NCBI RefSeq assembly: GCF_002871345.2
Contig: NZ_CP136964.1
Coordinates: forward strand, 744,001-808,000
Length of the DNA stretch: 64,000 nt
Source of the DNA: Nosocomiicoccus massiliensis
GTDB taxonomy: Bacteria; Bacillota; Bacilli; Staphylococcales; Salinicoccaceae
Direction: 5' to 3'
In this document: positions 28,255 through 38,228 of the stretch, piece after piece
Layout: each line of letters begins with the position of its first letter
How positions within the stretch are numbered: position 1 is the stretch's first letter
Notes under the pieces: generated by a model
The model's input: the letters and a program-made list of their open reading frames with translations, nothing else
Told to the model about the DNA's origin: nothing
Databases searched by the model: none
Translations under genes and position numbers: made by a program

Positions 28255-28928
28255 TACTCTACCTCATTTGTCGTTTTTAATGCTTGAGTAAAGTCATCGT
28301 AAATTGAATTACCGACGACTAACGTATTTGCGAAAGGTTTTCTTTCTTTAAACTCTTCACGATTTTTAATTCCACCACCGTAAATAAGATGGCTATTTTT
28401 AAGTTGTGAATGTATATGTTTTAACGTGTCTACGTCGATCAGTGTCCCGCTGCATTCGATGTATAAATACTTTGACTCATATAGCTTATCAATCATATTT
28501 ACAAGGCTTGTGAGTGTTTCTTCATCTGGTAAATAGCACTCCGCCTTGTTAAACGCTTTACACTCTTCATTTAAAATTATATATGGCAATATCGAGACTT
28601 CGTCGTAATCGATAATATCGTGAAATTCTTGTAACGCTTCAACGAGTAGTCCGTTATGATACTTAATATTCGTCGTATTAAACACAACTGGGATGAAATA
28701 ATGATCGAATCCACCAATGACAGATTCAGTGTTAGATATTTCAAGTGCGAGTGGAATACTAAAACGTCTCACGCGTGCGAGTAAATCTAAAACGTTGTCT
28801 TCAGTGACATTATCTGTTCCTCCGACGACGATTAAATCTGTTTTACTTTCAGCTAACCGTTCTAAATGCTCATCGCTAATCTCTTTCGCTGGATCTAATT
28901 TAAATATATGTTTTACGTCGCTTAACAT
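28254..28928 (-). CDS. pcrB: Heptaprenylglyceryl phosphate synthase
   Basis: 224 aa TIM-barrel prenyltransferase of the PcrB/GGGPS family, which adds heptaprenyl to glycerol-1-phosphate. Features: HIFKLDPAKEI, DLIVVGGTDNVTEDN, YIECSGTLID and LIYGGGIKNREE, which bind the phosphate. The start at 28928 is chosen since GGAGGAAACGA precedes it; an upstream in-frame codon would give seven extra residues overlapping that site. First gene of the pcrB-pcrA-ligA-camS operon. Confidence 0.93.
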   Translation of the reverse strand: MLSDVKHIFKLDPAKEISDEHLERLAESKTDLIVVGGTDNVTEDNVLDLLARVRRFSIPLALEISNTESVIGGFDHYFIPVVFNTTNIKYHNGLLVEALQEFHDIIDYDEVSILPYIILNEECKAFNKAECYLPDEETLTSLVNMIDKLYESKYLYIECSGTLIDVDTLKHIHSQLKNSHLIYGGGIKNREEFKERKPFANTLVVGNSIYDDFTQALKTTNEVE

Positions 28929-29006
28929 TCGTTTCCTCCATAAAATCAATATTATAATTATAGCATTTTTTTACTATGCATTCTAAACGTACGATAGTCA
29001 TCCACG

Positions 29007-29033
29007 AAAAAAACCTAGACAATGTCTAGGTTT
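29007..29033 (-). terminator. purB terminator
   Basis: AAACCTAGAC / GTCTAGGTTT 10-bp stem with a 3-nt loop, followed on the minus strand by TTTTTTCGTGG. It overlaps the purB stop. Confidence 0.88.
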
Positions 29034-30330
29034 ATTCATCTAATCCGACGCGTTCAAATATACGGTCTACTGATTGTAAATAATGTCTATTATCAAACGC
29101 ATCATCAATATCTTCTTGTGATAAATATTTCGTGATTTCTGCGTCGTTTTCTATTAACGGTTGTAGAGCTTGTTTACCCTCCCATGCTTCCATCGCACGT
29201 GGTTGAACGAGGTCATATGCTGCTTCACGTGATAGTCCTTTATCGATTAAACCGAGCATGACGCGCTGAGAGTTCACAAGTCCATATGACGCGTTAATAT
29301 TTGCTTTCATATTGTCTTCAAAAACGACTAAGTTTTGAATAATATTTTTAAATCGATTTAACATATAATTTGTTAAAATCGTAACGTCTGGCAGCATAAT
29401 ACGCTCTGCACTTGAGTGAGAGATATCTCTTTCATGCCATAACGGTACATTTTCAAACGCTGGCGTCATATACCCACGAATAATTCTAGCGATCCCTGTA
29501 ACGTTTTCTGAGCCAATCGGGTTACGTTTATGTGGCATCGCACTCGAACCTTTTTGTCCTTTTCTAAACGCTTCTTCAACTTCACGCACTTCACTACGTT
29601 GTAAATGACGGACTTCTACTGCCATCTTTTCAATAGATGTTGCGATTAACGCAAGTGTCGAAATATAAAATGCATGGCGGTCGCGCTGTAACGTTTGTGT
29701 CGATACACGTGCATAGTCTAAACCGAGATGTTTACACACGTACTCTTCAATTTCAGGTGGAATATTCGCAAAGTTGCCGACTGCTCCACTCATTTTACCA
29801 ACTTCAATATCTTTTCTCGCATATTTAAAACGCTCTAAGTTGCGTTTCATCTCTTCATACCATAATGCAAGTTTAATACCGAACGATGTAGGCTCTGCAT
29901 GAATACCATGTGTTCTACCCATCATTAACGTGTATTTATGTGCTTGCGCTTTATCTTTTAAGACGTCTAAAAATGCATTTAAATCTTTTTCGATAATTTC
30001 GTTTGCTTGTTTAATTAAGTACCCTTGTGCCGTATCGACGACGTCTGTTGACGTAAGACCGTAGTGGACCCACTTTTTCTCAGGCCCTAACGTTTCAGAG
30101 ATTTGACGCGTAAACGCGACGACGTCGTGGCGTGTTTCTGCTTCAATCTCTTTAATTCGGTCGATGTCGATTTTAGCATTTGGACGGAGTTGTTTTACTT
30201 CATCCATTGGAATTTCTCCAAGCTCTGCCCAAGCTTCTGCTGCTAAAATTTCAACTTCTAACCATGCACGAAATTTGTTTTCTTCTGTCCAAATATTGGC
30301 CATTTCTTCTCTAGTATAACGAGGAATCAT
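29032..30330 (-). CDS. purB: Adenylosuccinate lyase
   Basis: 432 aa. It acts twice in purine synthesis, releasing fumarate from SAICAR and adenylosuccinate. The fumarase/aspartase signature [11 protein letters not shown] is at about residue 262, with the catalytic loop before it, [11 protein letters not shown] near 87 and a [16 protein letters not shown] segment. The start at 30330 ([14 protein letters not shown]) is the family's usual one, with AGGAG upstream. Confidence 0.97.
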   Translation of the reverse strand: MIPRYTREEMANIWTEENKFRAWLEVEILAAEAWAELGEIPMDEVKQLRPNAKIDIDRIKEIEAETRHDVVAFTRQISETLGPEKKWVHYGLTSTDVVDTAQGYLIKQANEIIEKDLNAFLDVLKDKAQAHKYTLMMGRTHGIHAEPTSFGIKLALWYEEMKRNLERFKYARKDIEVGKMSGAVGNFANIPPEIEEYVCKHLGLDYARVSTQTLQRDRHAFYISTLALIATSIEKMAVEVRHLQRSEVREVEEAFRKGQKGSSAMPHKRNPIGSENVTGIARIIRGYMTPAFENVPLWHERDISHSSAERIMLPDVTILTNYMLNRFKNIIQNLVVFEDNMKANINASYGLVNSQRVMLGLIDKGLSREAAYDLVQPRAMEAWEGKQALQPLIENDAEITKYLSQEDIDDAFDNRHYLQSVDRIFERVGLDE

Positions 30331-30352
30331 ATCTATACGTCTCCTTTTATCG

Positions 30353-30550
30353 TTAATCGATTAATTTACCTTCAAATACTATTTCTTGGTGACTCACTTC
30401 AATCCCGTTTTCAGTTTCCTTAAAGACAGGTTTTTCCATACGTCTCACGGGCGTATACCCTTCACTTCTCATTTGTTGTAACACGGATTCAATCGTATCG
30501 TTCTTTGTAACTTCAAACTTCTTCTTTTTTAGTTGTTTTTTATTTTTCAT
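30353..30550 (-). CDS. NETI-motif protein of unknown function
   Basis: 65 aa. A Lys-rich N-terminus, then [35 protein letters not shown], here with NDTI in place of the usual NETI. Such proteins are found next to the DUF2179/UPF0316 gene in Bacillales, as here. Its start overlaps the end of that gene by 11 bases, so they are probably co-translated. Confidence 0.8.
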   Translation of the reverse strand: MKNKKQLKKKKFEVTKNDTIESVLQQMRSEGYTPVRRMEKPVFKETENGIEVSHQEIVFEGKLID

Positions 30551-31148
30551 TAGTACCGACTTCTTCTAAAATTTCTTCTACATCTTCAACGTCATATGAC
30601 GCGACTTCACGATTTCGTACACCTTTTGTCCAGAACCCACCGTGAATAGATTTTGGCTCATATGACACGATAAATGCATTCGGATCGAGCTCGATGATCG
30701 TGTTTATAAGTTTTTTCTCGTGGCGTCTCGGCGTTAAAATTTGCATCGTCGTACGTTCACCGTCACGTCCATAACTGTACCCGTGCGTAACACCGTAGCC
30801 AAGTTCTCTTAACTGCATCGGTAAATCTTTATCTTTTTCTGCAGTAATTGCATTGACGACTTGATATCCTAAAGCAAGCTTTTCTTCGATGCGGATACCA
30901 ACGAGTATCCCTGTACCAAAACCAAACGCATACGCAAGTATGTTAATCGGCTTATCTAAGTTATCTAAAACAAGACCAAGTCCGATAATATAAATGAGCG
31001 TTTCAAAAATACTCACTAACGCAGCGACATACTTATATCCTTTTAATGTCGAAATCGTACGCATCGTTAAAAACGAGACGTAACATATGTTGATTAAAAA
31101 AATTGTAAGTACCATCAGCCATGCGTTTTCGCTAATTAATTGTAACAA
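30540..31148 (-). CDS. UPF0316/DUF2179 membrane protein
   Basis: 202 aa: three hydrophobic helices ([59 protein letters not shown]) and a cytosolic C-terminal DUF2179 domain ([35 protein letters not shown]). Related domains occur in YitT proteins and may bind a nucleotide. It lies three bases downstream of nadE in the same direction. Confidence 0.88.
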   Translation of the reverse strand: MLQLISENAWLMVLTIFLINICYVSFLTMRTISTLKGYKYVAALVSIFETLIYIIGLGLVLDNLDKPINILAYAFGFGTGILVGIRIEEKLALGYQVVNAITAEKDKDLPMQLRELGYGVTHGYSYGRDGERTTMQILTPRRHEKKLINTIIELDPNAFIVSYEPKSIHGGFWTKGVRNREVASYDVEDVEEILEEVGTNEK

Positions 31149-31151
31149 TAA

Positions 31152-31979
31152 TTATTCCTCCATGTATTTCGGCTTAAGATAACGATGATACGGTTTGTCT
31201 CTTTTATGCTGACTCACTTTATATAAATGAATGATACGATTAAACGCCGCTACAGGTACTGTTTTCCCTTCTAAAAAGTCATCGATATCTTTATAACTCA
31301 CTTGAAGTGCATCTTCATCGCTTAACAGTGGGCGGTCAGATTCTAAATCTGCAGTAGGGACTTTTAAATATAAATGTTCTGGACAATTTAAATATTTTAA
31401 AATCTGTTGACCTTGACGTTTGTTTAAACCGGTTAACGGCATGACGTCTGCTGCACCGTCACCAAACTTCGTATAAAACCCAGTTAACGCTTCTGCTGCG
31501 TGATCTGAACCGAGTACTACACCTTTACGGTCTGCTGCGATCGCATATTGCGCCTTCATGCGTTCACGTGCTTTTTCATTACCGATTACGAAGTCACTAA
31601 TATGAAACGATGCATTATTTAGTGCTTTTACACTCGCATCGACGGCATTTTTTATATTAATAGTAACGTCAAAATCTGGATTTATATAAGCAATAGCGTC
31701 GTCGACGTCATTCATATCGAGCTGTGTACCGTACGGTAAACGTACTCCGTAAAAATGAATCGTATGACCCTCTTCACGTAACTCTTCGACCGCCATTTGC
31801 GCGAGTTTCCCGAGTAATGTTGAGTCTTGACCACCACTTATCCCTAAGACAAAACTTTCAATAAAGTCGTGGTGGTATTTATAGTTTTTAAGAAAATCGA
31901 TGATTTCACGCACTTCTCTGTCAGGGTTGATGTTTTCTTTAACGTGTAACGCATCTATAATTTCTCGCTGAATATCATG
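31152..31979 (-). CDS. nadE: NH3-dependent NAD+ synthetase
   Basis: 275 aa. It amidates deamido-NAD using ATP. The N-type ATP-pyrophosphatase loop [11 protein letters not shown] is near residue 45; [26 protein letters not shown] and [11 protein letters not shown] follow. The ATG at 31979 overlaps the pncB TGA by five bases, matching the usual family start MHDIQxEII; translation is likely coupled. With pncB it makes the NAD salvage operon. Confidence 0.96.
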   Translation of the reverse strand, partial: HDIQREIIDALHVKENINPDREVREIIDFLKNYKYHHDFIESFVLGISGGQDSTLLGKLAQMAVEELREEGHTIHFYGVRLPYGTQLDMNDVDDAIAYINPDFDVTINIKNAVDASVKALNNASFHISDFVIGNEKARERMKAQYAIAADRKGVVLGSDHAAEALTGFYTKFGDGAADVMPLTGLNKRQGQQILKYLNCPEHLYLKVPTADLESDRPLLSDEDALQVSYKDIDDFLEGKTVPVAAFNRIIHLYKVSQHKRDKPYHRYLKPKYMEE

Positions 31980-33423
31980 CATTAATATCACGCTCAGCAA
32001 TCGATTCGATTAATGACTTTTTATCTTCCCATAATTGTAAGCTTAAATCGACTGGATAAATTTGTGGGTTTAATAGACGTCTATTTTCTTCCCATAATTC
32101 ATCTAACGCTGCTTCACGTAATTGACTCATTTCTTCAATAGATGATGACTCATATACGAGTTGTCCGTTGACAAAAATATCATGTAACTTTTTCACTGCT
32201 GTAAAGTTCTTAACGTATTTACGTTTAACTGTATGCACAGGGTCGAACATAAATAAAGGTTCACTATGATCGATTTTTTCACCGACACGTGTAATATAAT
32301 CACCCTCAGATTTTTTCGTCTCATTATTAATAATACGATACACTTCTTTTTTACCCGGTGTCGTTAACTTTTCGACGTTTCCTGAAATTTTCATACGGTC
32401 GACTAACTCGCCATTTTCGTCTTCAATTGCAGATAATTTATATACTGCACCAAGTGCAGGTTGATCGTATGCAGTGATTAGTTTTGTACCAATACCGTAA
32501 CTATCTACTTTAGCACCTTGCGTGAGTAACGACTGAATTGTGTATTCGTCGAGGTCATTAGATACGATGATTTTTGCATCTTTAAATCCAGCGTCATCTA
32601 ACATCTTTCTCGCTTTTTTAGATAAATACGCAATATCTCCAGAGTCTAAACGAATACCGATAAAGTTAATTTTGTCACCGTATTCTTTTGCGACACGAAT
32701 CGCTGTTGGAACACCAGACTTTAACGTATCGAACGTATCGACTAAAAAGACGCAGTCTTTATGCGTATCAGCATATGCTTTAAATGCTGAATAGTCATCG
32801 CCAAACGTTTGAACGAGCGCATGGGCATGTGTACCTGTAGGCTTAATACCGAACTTTTTAGCAGCGCGAACGTTTGACGTACCGTCAAATCCACCAATGA
32901 CTGCAGCGCGTGCGCCCCAAATTGCCGCGTCAAACTCTTGTGCACGACGTGTACCAAATTCCATCAGTTGATCATTCGGAACGAGTTCACGAATACGGCT
33001 TGCTTTCGTTGCGATTAGTGTTTGGAAGTTGATGATATTTAAAATAGCCGTTTCGATCAGTTGACACTCTGCAAGTGGTGCGTCCACTTGGAGTATCGGC
33101 TCGTTATTAAAACAAACGTCCCCTTCTTTAAACGCACGAATTGTACCTGTGAAACGAAACTCTCTTAAATAGTTAATGAATGCTTCGTCATAACCAAGTG
33201 TTTCTAAATACTCGATATCTGATTTTGAGAATCTAAGATTTTTAATATAGTCGATAATACGCTCAAGTCCAGCAAATACAGCGTATCCATTTTTAAACGG
33301 CATCGTTCTAAAATATGCTTCGAACACTGCACGTTTATTATGAATATCTTTATCAAAATATGTCTTTGCCATATTGATTTGATACAAATCTGTGTGTAAC
33401 ATATAACTGTCGTCTTTAAACAT
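31975..33423 (-). CDS. pncB: Nicotinate phosphoribosyltransferase
   Basis: 482 aa. First enzyme of the Preiss-Handler NAD salvage route. Features: [18 protein letters not shown] start, [36 protein letters not shown], and [18 protein letters not shown] with LDSGDI for the ribosyl-phosphate site. Length and motifs are complete. It overlaps nadE downstream. Confidence 0.96.
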   Translation of the reverse strand: MFKDDSYMLHTDLYQINMAKTYFDKDIHNKRAVFEAYFRTMPFKNGYAVFAGLERIIDYIKNLRFSKSDIEYLETLGYDEAFINYLREFRFTGTIRAFKEGDVCFNNEPILQVDAPLAECQLIETAILNIINFQTLIATKASRIRELVPNDQLMEFGTRRAQEFDAAIWGARAAVIGGFDGTSNVRAAKKFGIKPTGTHAHALVQTFGDDYSAFKAYADTHKDCVFLVDTFDTLKSGVPTAIRVAKEYGDKINFIGIRLDSGDIAYLSKKARKMLDDAGFKDAKIIVSNDLDEYTIQSLLTQGAKVDSYGIGTKLITAYDQPALGAVYKLSAIEDENGELVDRMKISGNVEKLTTPGKKEVYRIINNETKKSEGDYITRVGEKIDHSEPLFMFDPVHTVKRKYVKNFTAVKKLHDIFVNGQLVYESSSIEEMSQLREAALDELWEENRRLLNPQIYPVDLSLQLWEDKKSLIESIAERDINA

Positions 33424-33511
33424 CGTTTAACCCCTTACTTAGAAGATGAATTTTTATTTTTAAATTTTTTATAGATTACATACATTATATATGAATTGGC
33501 GGGTGAATTAA

Positions 33512-34696
33512 ATGAGATTTACTAGTTTCAGAGCACGCTTCATCGTTTTATCTATCATCGTTTGTATTAGCGGGTTCTCTCAAGGTATGTTGCTCCCTTT
33601 AATATCGTTTATTTTTGAGTCGCGTGGCATTAGTGCGACGTTAAGTGGATTCCATACTGCTGGGTTATATCTCGGTGTGTTTATATCTAGTTTCTTAATA
33701 GAAGCACCGATGAGAAAATACGGATATCAAAAACTCATTGTATTCGGTGGACTATTTGTCGGTGTATCGTTGTTTTTATTCCCCATTTTAGATTCAATTA
33801 TGTTTTGGTTTATATTACGCGTAATTATCGGAATTGCAGATAACGTATTACATATGTCAACACAAACGTGGCTAACGTCCACAACACCGCAACATAAAAT
33901 CGGAAAAGTTATCGCTGTGTATGGTCTGTTTTTCTCATTAGGATTTATGATTGGACCAAAAGTTGCCGACTTAGTCGTTTATGGGACTCATGTTCCGTTT
34001 GTTTTATCGAGTGTGATTACAATGCTTGCATGGCCGCTAATTTTCACATTAAAAGGTGCGAGTGAAGCAAAACCAGATAGTGATAACGTACCAATTACGT
34101 TATTATCGACGTTAACGAACTTTAAAACAGTTATCGTATACGGATGGGCAGCACTAATGTTCCCGATGTTATACGGATTTTATGAGAGTTCTTTAAACTC
34201 AAACTTCCCAGTATTTGCAATGCGAAATGGCTTTGAAATTAGCCAAGTGACTTGGATTTTACCGATGTTTAACTTAGGTGCTATTTTATTCCAACTTCCA
34301 ATCGGTGCACTCGGAGATTGAATGGGGCGTGGCAAACTACTCACGTGGCTAGTTTCAATCGGAAGTATCGGATTTTTACTAATGGAACTCAATAAAGAAT
34401 CATTTTTCATGCTGACAGCACTATTTTTAATGACCGGAGTTGCGTGTGGATCGATGTATAGTCTTGGACTTGGCTATTTAACAGATGTCATTCCACGTAC
34501 ACATATAGCTGCAGGGAACTTACTTATCAGTATTATATTTTCTATCGGAAGTATACTCGGACCAGTATTTGGTGGATCGTTAATCAGCCTATCAAATGGC
34601 ACGTTATACTTCTCATTCTTTACAGTTGTAATGGTTCTCGTATTAATCGGAAACTTAATTTTCCGTTATCAACTCAAAAATAGAACGAATTTCTAA
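33512..34696 (+). pseudogene. MFS transporter interrupted by one stop codon
   Basis: The two frames 33512-34321 and 34322-34696 are one gene of about 394 codons in a single reading frame separated by TGA (34319-34321). The stop falls in the loop motif A: GALGD then MGRGKLL, where G-x-L-G-D-R-M-G-R is expected. A CGA-to-TGA change explains it. The first part has six to eight membrane helices, the rest four. Unless the stop is read through, no full transporter is made. Family resemblance is to sugar-efflux/YceI-like MFS; the substrate is unknown. Start ATG has GGCGGGTG upstream. Confidence 0.88.
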
Positions 34697-34744
34697 TTCG
34701 TGATAAAATAAAATTAATTAGACAATAAATAAGGAGTTTATTCA

Positions 34745-35677
34745 ATGACAGTAAAAGTTTTTGGACATAAAAACCCAGATACAGACACAATCACATCTGC
34801 GATCGTAGCAGCAATTATTGAACGTGAACTCGGTAAAGAAGCGACAGCTTACCGACTTGGAGATTTAAACAAAGAAACAGAATACGCGTTAAACTATTTT
34901 AATGTGGAAACACCTGAATTATTAGATTCAGTAAACAGTGACGACGAAGTCATGCTCGTTGACCATAACGAGTTTCAACAATCTGCAGACGGTATCGACA
35001 AAGCAACAATTATTAGCGTCATCGATCACCACCGTGTAGCAAATTTTGAAACGAATGCTCCACTCTACTTTAGAGCAGAGCCTGTCGGTTGTACTGCGAC
35101 GATTTTAAATAAGATTTGTAAAGAAAACAATGTCACAGTAACAAAAGAAATGGCTGGTTTAATGATGTCAGCAATCATTTCTGATACGTTATTATTAAAA
35201 TCACCAACGACGACTACTGAAGACGAAGAAGCACTTCACGAACTCGCAACAATCGCAGACGTGAACTATGATCATTACGGTTTAGAAATGTTAAAAGCAG
35301 GTGCTTCAACGAAAGATAAAAGTACACAAGCACTTATCACTGGAGACGCGAAAACTTTTGAAATGGGCGATAACAGCGTAAGAATCGCTCAAGTAAACGT
35401 CGTTGATTTAAATGAACTTTTCGAAAGAAAAGAAGAAATCGTCGATGAAATCAAAAAAGAAAGCGACAGAGAAAAGTACGACCTATTCATTTTAGTCGTA
35501 ACAGACATCTTAGCGTCAGACTCTAGAGTCATCGCAATCGGAGAAAACAACAAAGTCATCGAGCGTGCATTTGACGTTGCACTAGATGACAACGAAGCGT
35601 TACTCACAGGTGTTGTTTCTCGTAAAAAACAAGTCGTTCCAAACATCGAAAAAGCATTCCAATCATTATATGAGTAA
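34745..35677 (+). CDS. ppaC: Manganese-dependent inorganic pyrophosphatase
   Basis: 310 aa family II pyrophosphatase, hydrolysing PPi to drive biosynthesis. DHH-type metal motifs: FGHKNPDTDTITSA, MLVDHNE and SVIDHHRV; the DHHA2 domain has the substrate motif GVVSRKKQVVP. TAAGGAG lies before the ATG. Length agrees with the family. Confidence 0.97.
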   Translation: MTVKVFGHKNPDTDTITSAIVAAIIERELGKEATAYRLGDLNKETEYALNYFNVETPELLDSVNSDDEVMLVDHNEFQQSADGIDKATIISVIDHHRVANFETNAPLYFRAEPVGCTATILNKICKENNVTVTKEMAGLMMSAIISDTLLLKSPTTTTEDEEALHELATIADVNYDHYGLEMLKAGASTKDKSTQALITGDAKTFEMGDNSVRIAQVNVVDLNELFERKEEIVDEIKKESDREKYDLFILVVTDILASDSRVIAIGENNKVIERAFDVALDDNEALLTGVVSRKKQVVPNIEKAFQSLYE

Positions 35678-35690
35678 AAATAATATCATA

Positions 35691-35727
35691 ACCTTCTAGT
35701 ATTATAAAAATACTGGAAGGTTTTTAT
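35691..35727 (+). terminator. ppaC terminator
   Basis: AACCTTCTAGTATT / AATACTGGAAGGTT stem with one mismatch, followed by TTTTATTTTG. Confidence 0.85.
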
Positions 35728-35753
35728 TTTGATTTCACTTTATATATTTAATA

Positions 35754-35766
35754 TTAATTTTTCAAT
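35754..35766. repeat. Left 13-bp target duplication of IS30 copy B
   Basis: TTAATTTTTCAAT here is repeated exactly at 37152-37164, just outside the other end of the element. Confidence 0.87.
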
Positions 35767-35850
35767 CTTAAATTTCAAGTTTAAGTTAGCCACTTGAAAA
35801 TAGTTATTTCAGTAAATTTCACAAAGTTATATTGTACGCTTTCTTACAGT

Positions 35851-35974
35851 CTTTTGCTTGACGTGGGTATGGGCAAGATATCCGCAAAGCGGGATGTGTG
35901 GTGGATGTTTGCGTTCAACTTCAAACAACACACAGGGCAAGTCATGCCCATAAGGGCCCCAGGTCAAGCAAAAG
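35851..35974 (-). other. Hairpin-rich non-coding tail inside IS30 copy B
   Basis: Mirror of 3614-3737: CTTTTGCTTGAC and GTCAAGCAAAAG form the base of a long imperfect hairpin next to the transposase stop. Confidence 0.5.
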
Positions 35975-35975
35975 A

Positions 35976-37052
35976 TTAAGCAGCCAGTTCTAAATCCAAT
36001 TGCTTCAACTCTTGCACAAAAGCCTGGTGGGGTGTTTTATAGTCCAGAATTCTTCTTGGATAATCGTTCATCCATTGTTGAATCCGCTGGACCTGGCGGT
36101 CGCTTACTTCTTTAAGAGACTGATGTTTCGGCAAGAAACGCCGGATAATCTTATGTTGATTCTCACTCGTTCCACGTTCAAAAGAAGCAAAAGGATGGCA
36201 AAAATACACATCGGTTTCTTCAGACAGATGGGATAGGTTGGCGAACTCACTTCCGTTATCCGAAGTGACTGTTTTAAAAATCTGACTGTCCAATCCTTTT
36301 AAGGACTGTATAAAGCTCTGCAGAGTTTGGTCTACCGCATCAGCTCTCTGACCCGCAATTTTGAAAATTTTCTCAAAGCGTGTCTTTCGCTCTACGAGCG
36401 TCAATAGAACAGGTTCATCGGCATCAATTTTTCCAATGACGGTATCAATTTCCCAATGACCAAATTCTTGGCGATTCTCTACGGATTTTGGCCGTTCTTC
36501 GATTGAGGTACCCAAAACTTTTACATTTCGTCGCACTCGACCTTTGGTAGACCGCGGTTTCCGTCCAACCTTTTCGAGTAAGTCGATATTCTTGGTGCGC
36601 ATGATGCCACTGTCGATCCAATTGTAGAGGGTTGAAGTACTTGGAATGATCGCCGGATCAAACAGGTCCATGGCTTTATTAACCACTGTATCTGGAGACC
36701 ATTTGTCTTCAAGCATTTTTCGATCCGCCCATTCAGTGAATCGCTCCGTTTCCACCCATTTGGGACGGCGGCCACAGTTCGCACGATTTCGCAGATAAAT
36801 GTCATGATGCAGCTCTGCGGAGTAGACCTTTTTATAGTAGGTATACGTCTTGCCATTCTGTTTCTGTTGGCTTTTCTGCGTGACAGACGCTGTATTGATG
36901 GCATTATTGATGGTTTGTGGACTACGTCCAAGCAAAGACGCAATCTTTCGATTGGATAAATCAAGTGCTTTATACGCTTCAATTTTCTTCATTTCACCGT
37001 ATGTAAGGTGTTTAGATTTGCGTGATTCTGTGTTATTATCTACATGGGTCAT
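35976..37052 (-). CDS. IS30-family transposase (358 aa), copy B
   Basis: Identical in translation to the copy A enzyme: helix-turn-helix LSNRKIASLLGRSPQTI and the DDE residues in HWEIDTV, TSDNGSEF and RGTSENQHKIIRRF. The ATG at 37052 corresponds to the copy A start, with ATAAGGAG upstream. Confidence 0.93.
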   Translation of the reverse strand: MTHVDNNTESRKSKHLTYGEMKKIEAYKALDLSNRKIASLLGRSPQTINNAINTASVTQKSQQKQNGKTYTYYKKVYSAELHHDIYLRNRANCGRRPKWVETERFTEWADRKMLEDKWSPDTVVNKAMDLFDPAIIPSTSTLYNWIDSGIMRTKNIDLLEKVGRKPRSTKGRVRRNVKVLGTSIEERPKSVENRQEFGHWEIDTVIGKIDADEPVLLTLVERKTRFEKIFKIAGQRADAVDQTLQSFIQSLKGLDSQIFKTVTSDNGSEFANLSHLSEETDVYFCHPFASFERGTSENQHKIIRRFLPKHQSLKEVSDRQVQRIQQWMNDYPRRILDYKTPHQAFVQELKQLDLELAA

Positions 37053-37208
37053 GTGAATTCTCCTTATATTGGTTGGTGGTACATTCAATATAACATGAAA
37101 TTCACATGGCTTTTTTTATTTTAAGTGGCTAGGTTGATTATAAAATCTTCCTTAATTTTTCAATTAACGTTTTATAATAAAAATAATTAAAAAACGGAGA
37201 TGTTGCCT

Positions 37209-37526
37209 ATGGAACACATTCATGTTGAAGTAGATGAAATTCTGTTTTATAGATACGAAATAACAGTAGAAGAAGGAAGCTATCCTATGACGACAACTAT
37301 TCATTACAAACACCATAGAAAGTTATTTGAAGCGACATTTAGAACTTATCGCGGGATGCAACATGTATCTTCAATCATACAAAAAGGAAATTCATATAAA
37401 CCATCTAATGTTATAGAAGGCATTAAGTATATCGAGCCAAAAGTCCAGTGCTATGTCTATGATTCATCTGACGAAAAAGTAACTGTGTATAGTAACGTTG
37501 ACCCTACTGTAAAGGAGTTGGACTAA
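37209..37526 (+). CDS. Hypothetical protein (105 aa)
   Basis: Soluble, beta-strand-rich small protein starting MEHIHVEVDEILFYRYEI and ending VDPTVKELD. The ATG at 37209 is preferred because CGGAG is nine bases upstream; the ATG at 37200 touches that site. A TATAAT at 37173 could be its -10 box; the -35 region abuts the IS. It is followed closely by a similarly sized gene of similar character, and the two are probably an operon of unknown role. Confidence 0.6.
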   Translation: MEHIHVEVDEILFYRYEITVEEGSYPMTTTIHYKHHRKLFEATFRTYRGMQHVSSIIQKGNSYKPSNVIEGIKYIEPKVQCYVYDSSDEKVTVYSNVDPTVKELD

Positions 37527-37527
37527 G

Positions 37528-37899
37528 ATAGATATTAAATTCGAATATAAATATATCGAAAATACGCTCGTTAATATGTATATGACAATTGATGGAGTAA
37601 ATTATTATACGAGTTTTTCTGAAAACACTGTTTCTAAAAATAAAATTGAAATCGTATATGACTTAGCTTTTAGAGATATTCCGCAATATGAAGACGAAGA
37701 GTTTCAAAGTGTAGGTACATTTACGATTACGTTCGATATAAAAGAACACGATTTTATTATTGAATCGCACACTGAAATTGAGGAGGCGTCTGTCACGACG
37801 AATCGAAATTTAGAGAATGTATATTTTACGACAGATGGAGACGTCGTTATATTCGTTCAAACAGATGCGAAACCTAAGATGAAATTGGATTTATACTAA
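37528..37899 (+). CDS. Hypothetical protein (123 aa) with ATA in start position
   Basis: Good AAGGAG at 37512-37517 points to a start near 37528, where the in-frame codon is ATA, giving (M)DIKFEYKYIENTLVNMYMTID. The first in-frame ATG is 37576, which lacks a ribosome site. Either ATA is used or an ATG was lost by one G-to-A change. The protein is beta-rich (YYTSFSENTVSKNKIEIVYDL, and later FTITFDIKEHDFIIE), resembling its upstream neighbour in style. I recognise no family. Confidence 0.55.
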   Translation: MDIKFEYKYIENTLVNMYMTIDGVNYYTSFSENTVSKNKIEIVYDLAFRDIPQYEDEEFQSVGTFTITFDIKEHDFIIESHTEIEEASVTTNRNLENVYFTTDGDVVIFVQTDAKPKMKLDLY

Positions 37900-37936
37900 A
37901 AAATGTCTGACTCTTAATTGAGCCAGACATTTTTGT
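37900..37936. terminator. Bidirectional terminator
   Basis: AAAAATGTCTG ... CAGACATTTTT stem with inner CTC/GAG pairs, T-runs on both sides, between convergent genes. Confidence 0.82.
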
Positions 37937-38224
37937 TTAATCTTTTTTTAAAAACATCCGATTAAATATAGACGTCTTTCCAATCGGCAATTTTTCTTTT
38001 GAACATGTGTCTCTAACCAAATATTCTTTGTTGTTTAACGCATTGTTAAATGTAACTTCGTCGATCCAATTTGAATGTTTTTTTTCATCAAAACAATCCG
38101 GATGAATAATTTCTCTCGTTGAATTATCTATAATCACTCGCTCGGATTGGCTCGTCTTATCGACCACTGGGATAAATAAAATAATAATTGCAATGATTAA
38201 TAAAACTATTGTACGTTTTTTCAT
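37937..38224 (-). CDS. Small membrane-anchored protein (95 aa), unknown function
   Basis: One N-terminal helix (KKRTIVLLIIAIIILFIPVV) followed by about 70 extracytoplasmic residues with two cysteines (HPDCFDEK and DTCSKEK) that could form a disulfide. It lies four bases downstream of folD in the same direction. No family recognised. Confidence 0.6.
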   Translation of the reverse strand: MKKRTIVLLIIAIIILFIPVVDKTSQSERVIIDNSTREIIHPDCFDEKKHSNWIDEVTFNNALNNKEYLVRDTCSKEKLPIGKTSIFNRMFLKKD

Positions 38225-38228
38225 CGGT

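Larger units (their letters stand above)
35767..37151 (-). mobile_element. IS30-family insertion sequence, copy B (1385 bp, inverted)
   Basis: Same length and ends as copy A at 2437-3821, in the opposite orientation, with identical transposase translation. Its own 13-bp target duplication differs from that of copy A, so it is an independent insertion. It lies after the ppaC terminator and about 50 bp before the gene at 37209, 21 bp upstream of a TATAAT box (37173-37178). Confidence 0.93.
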
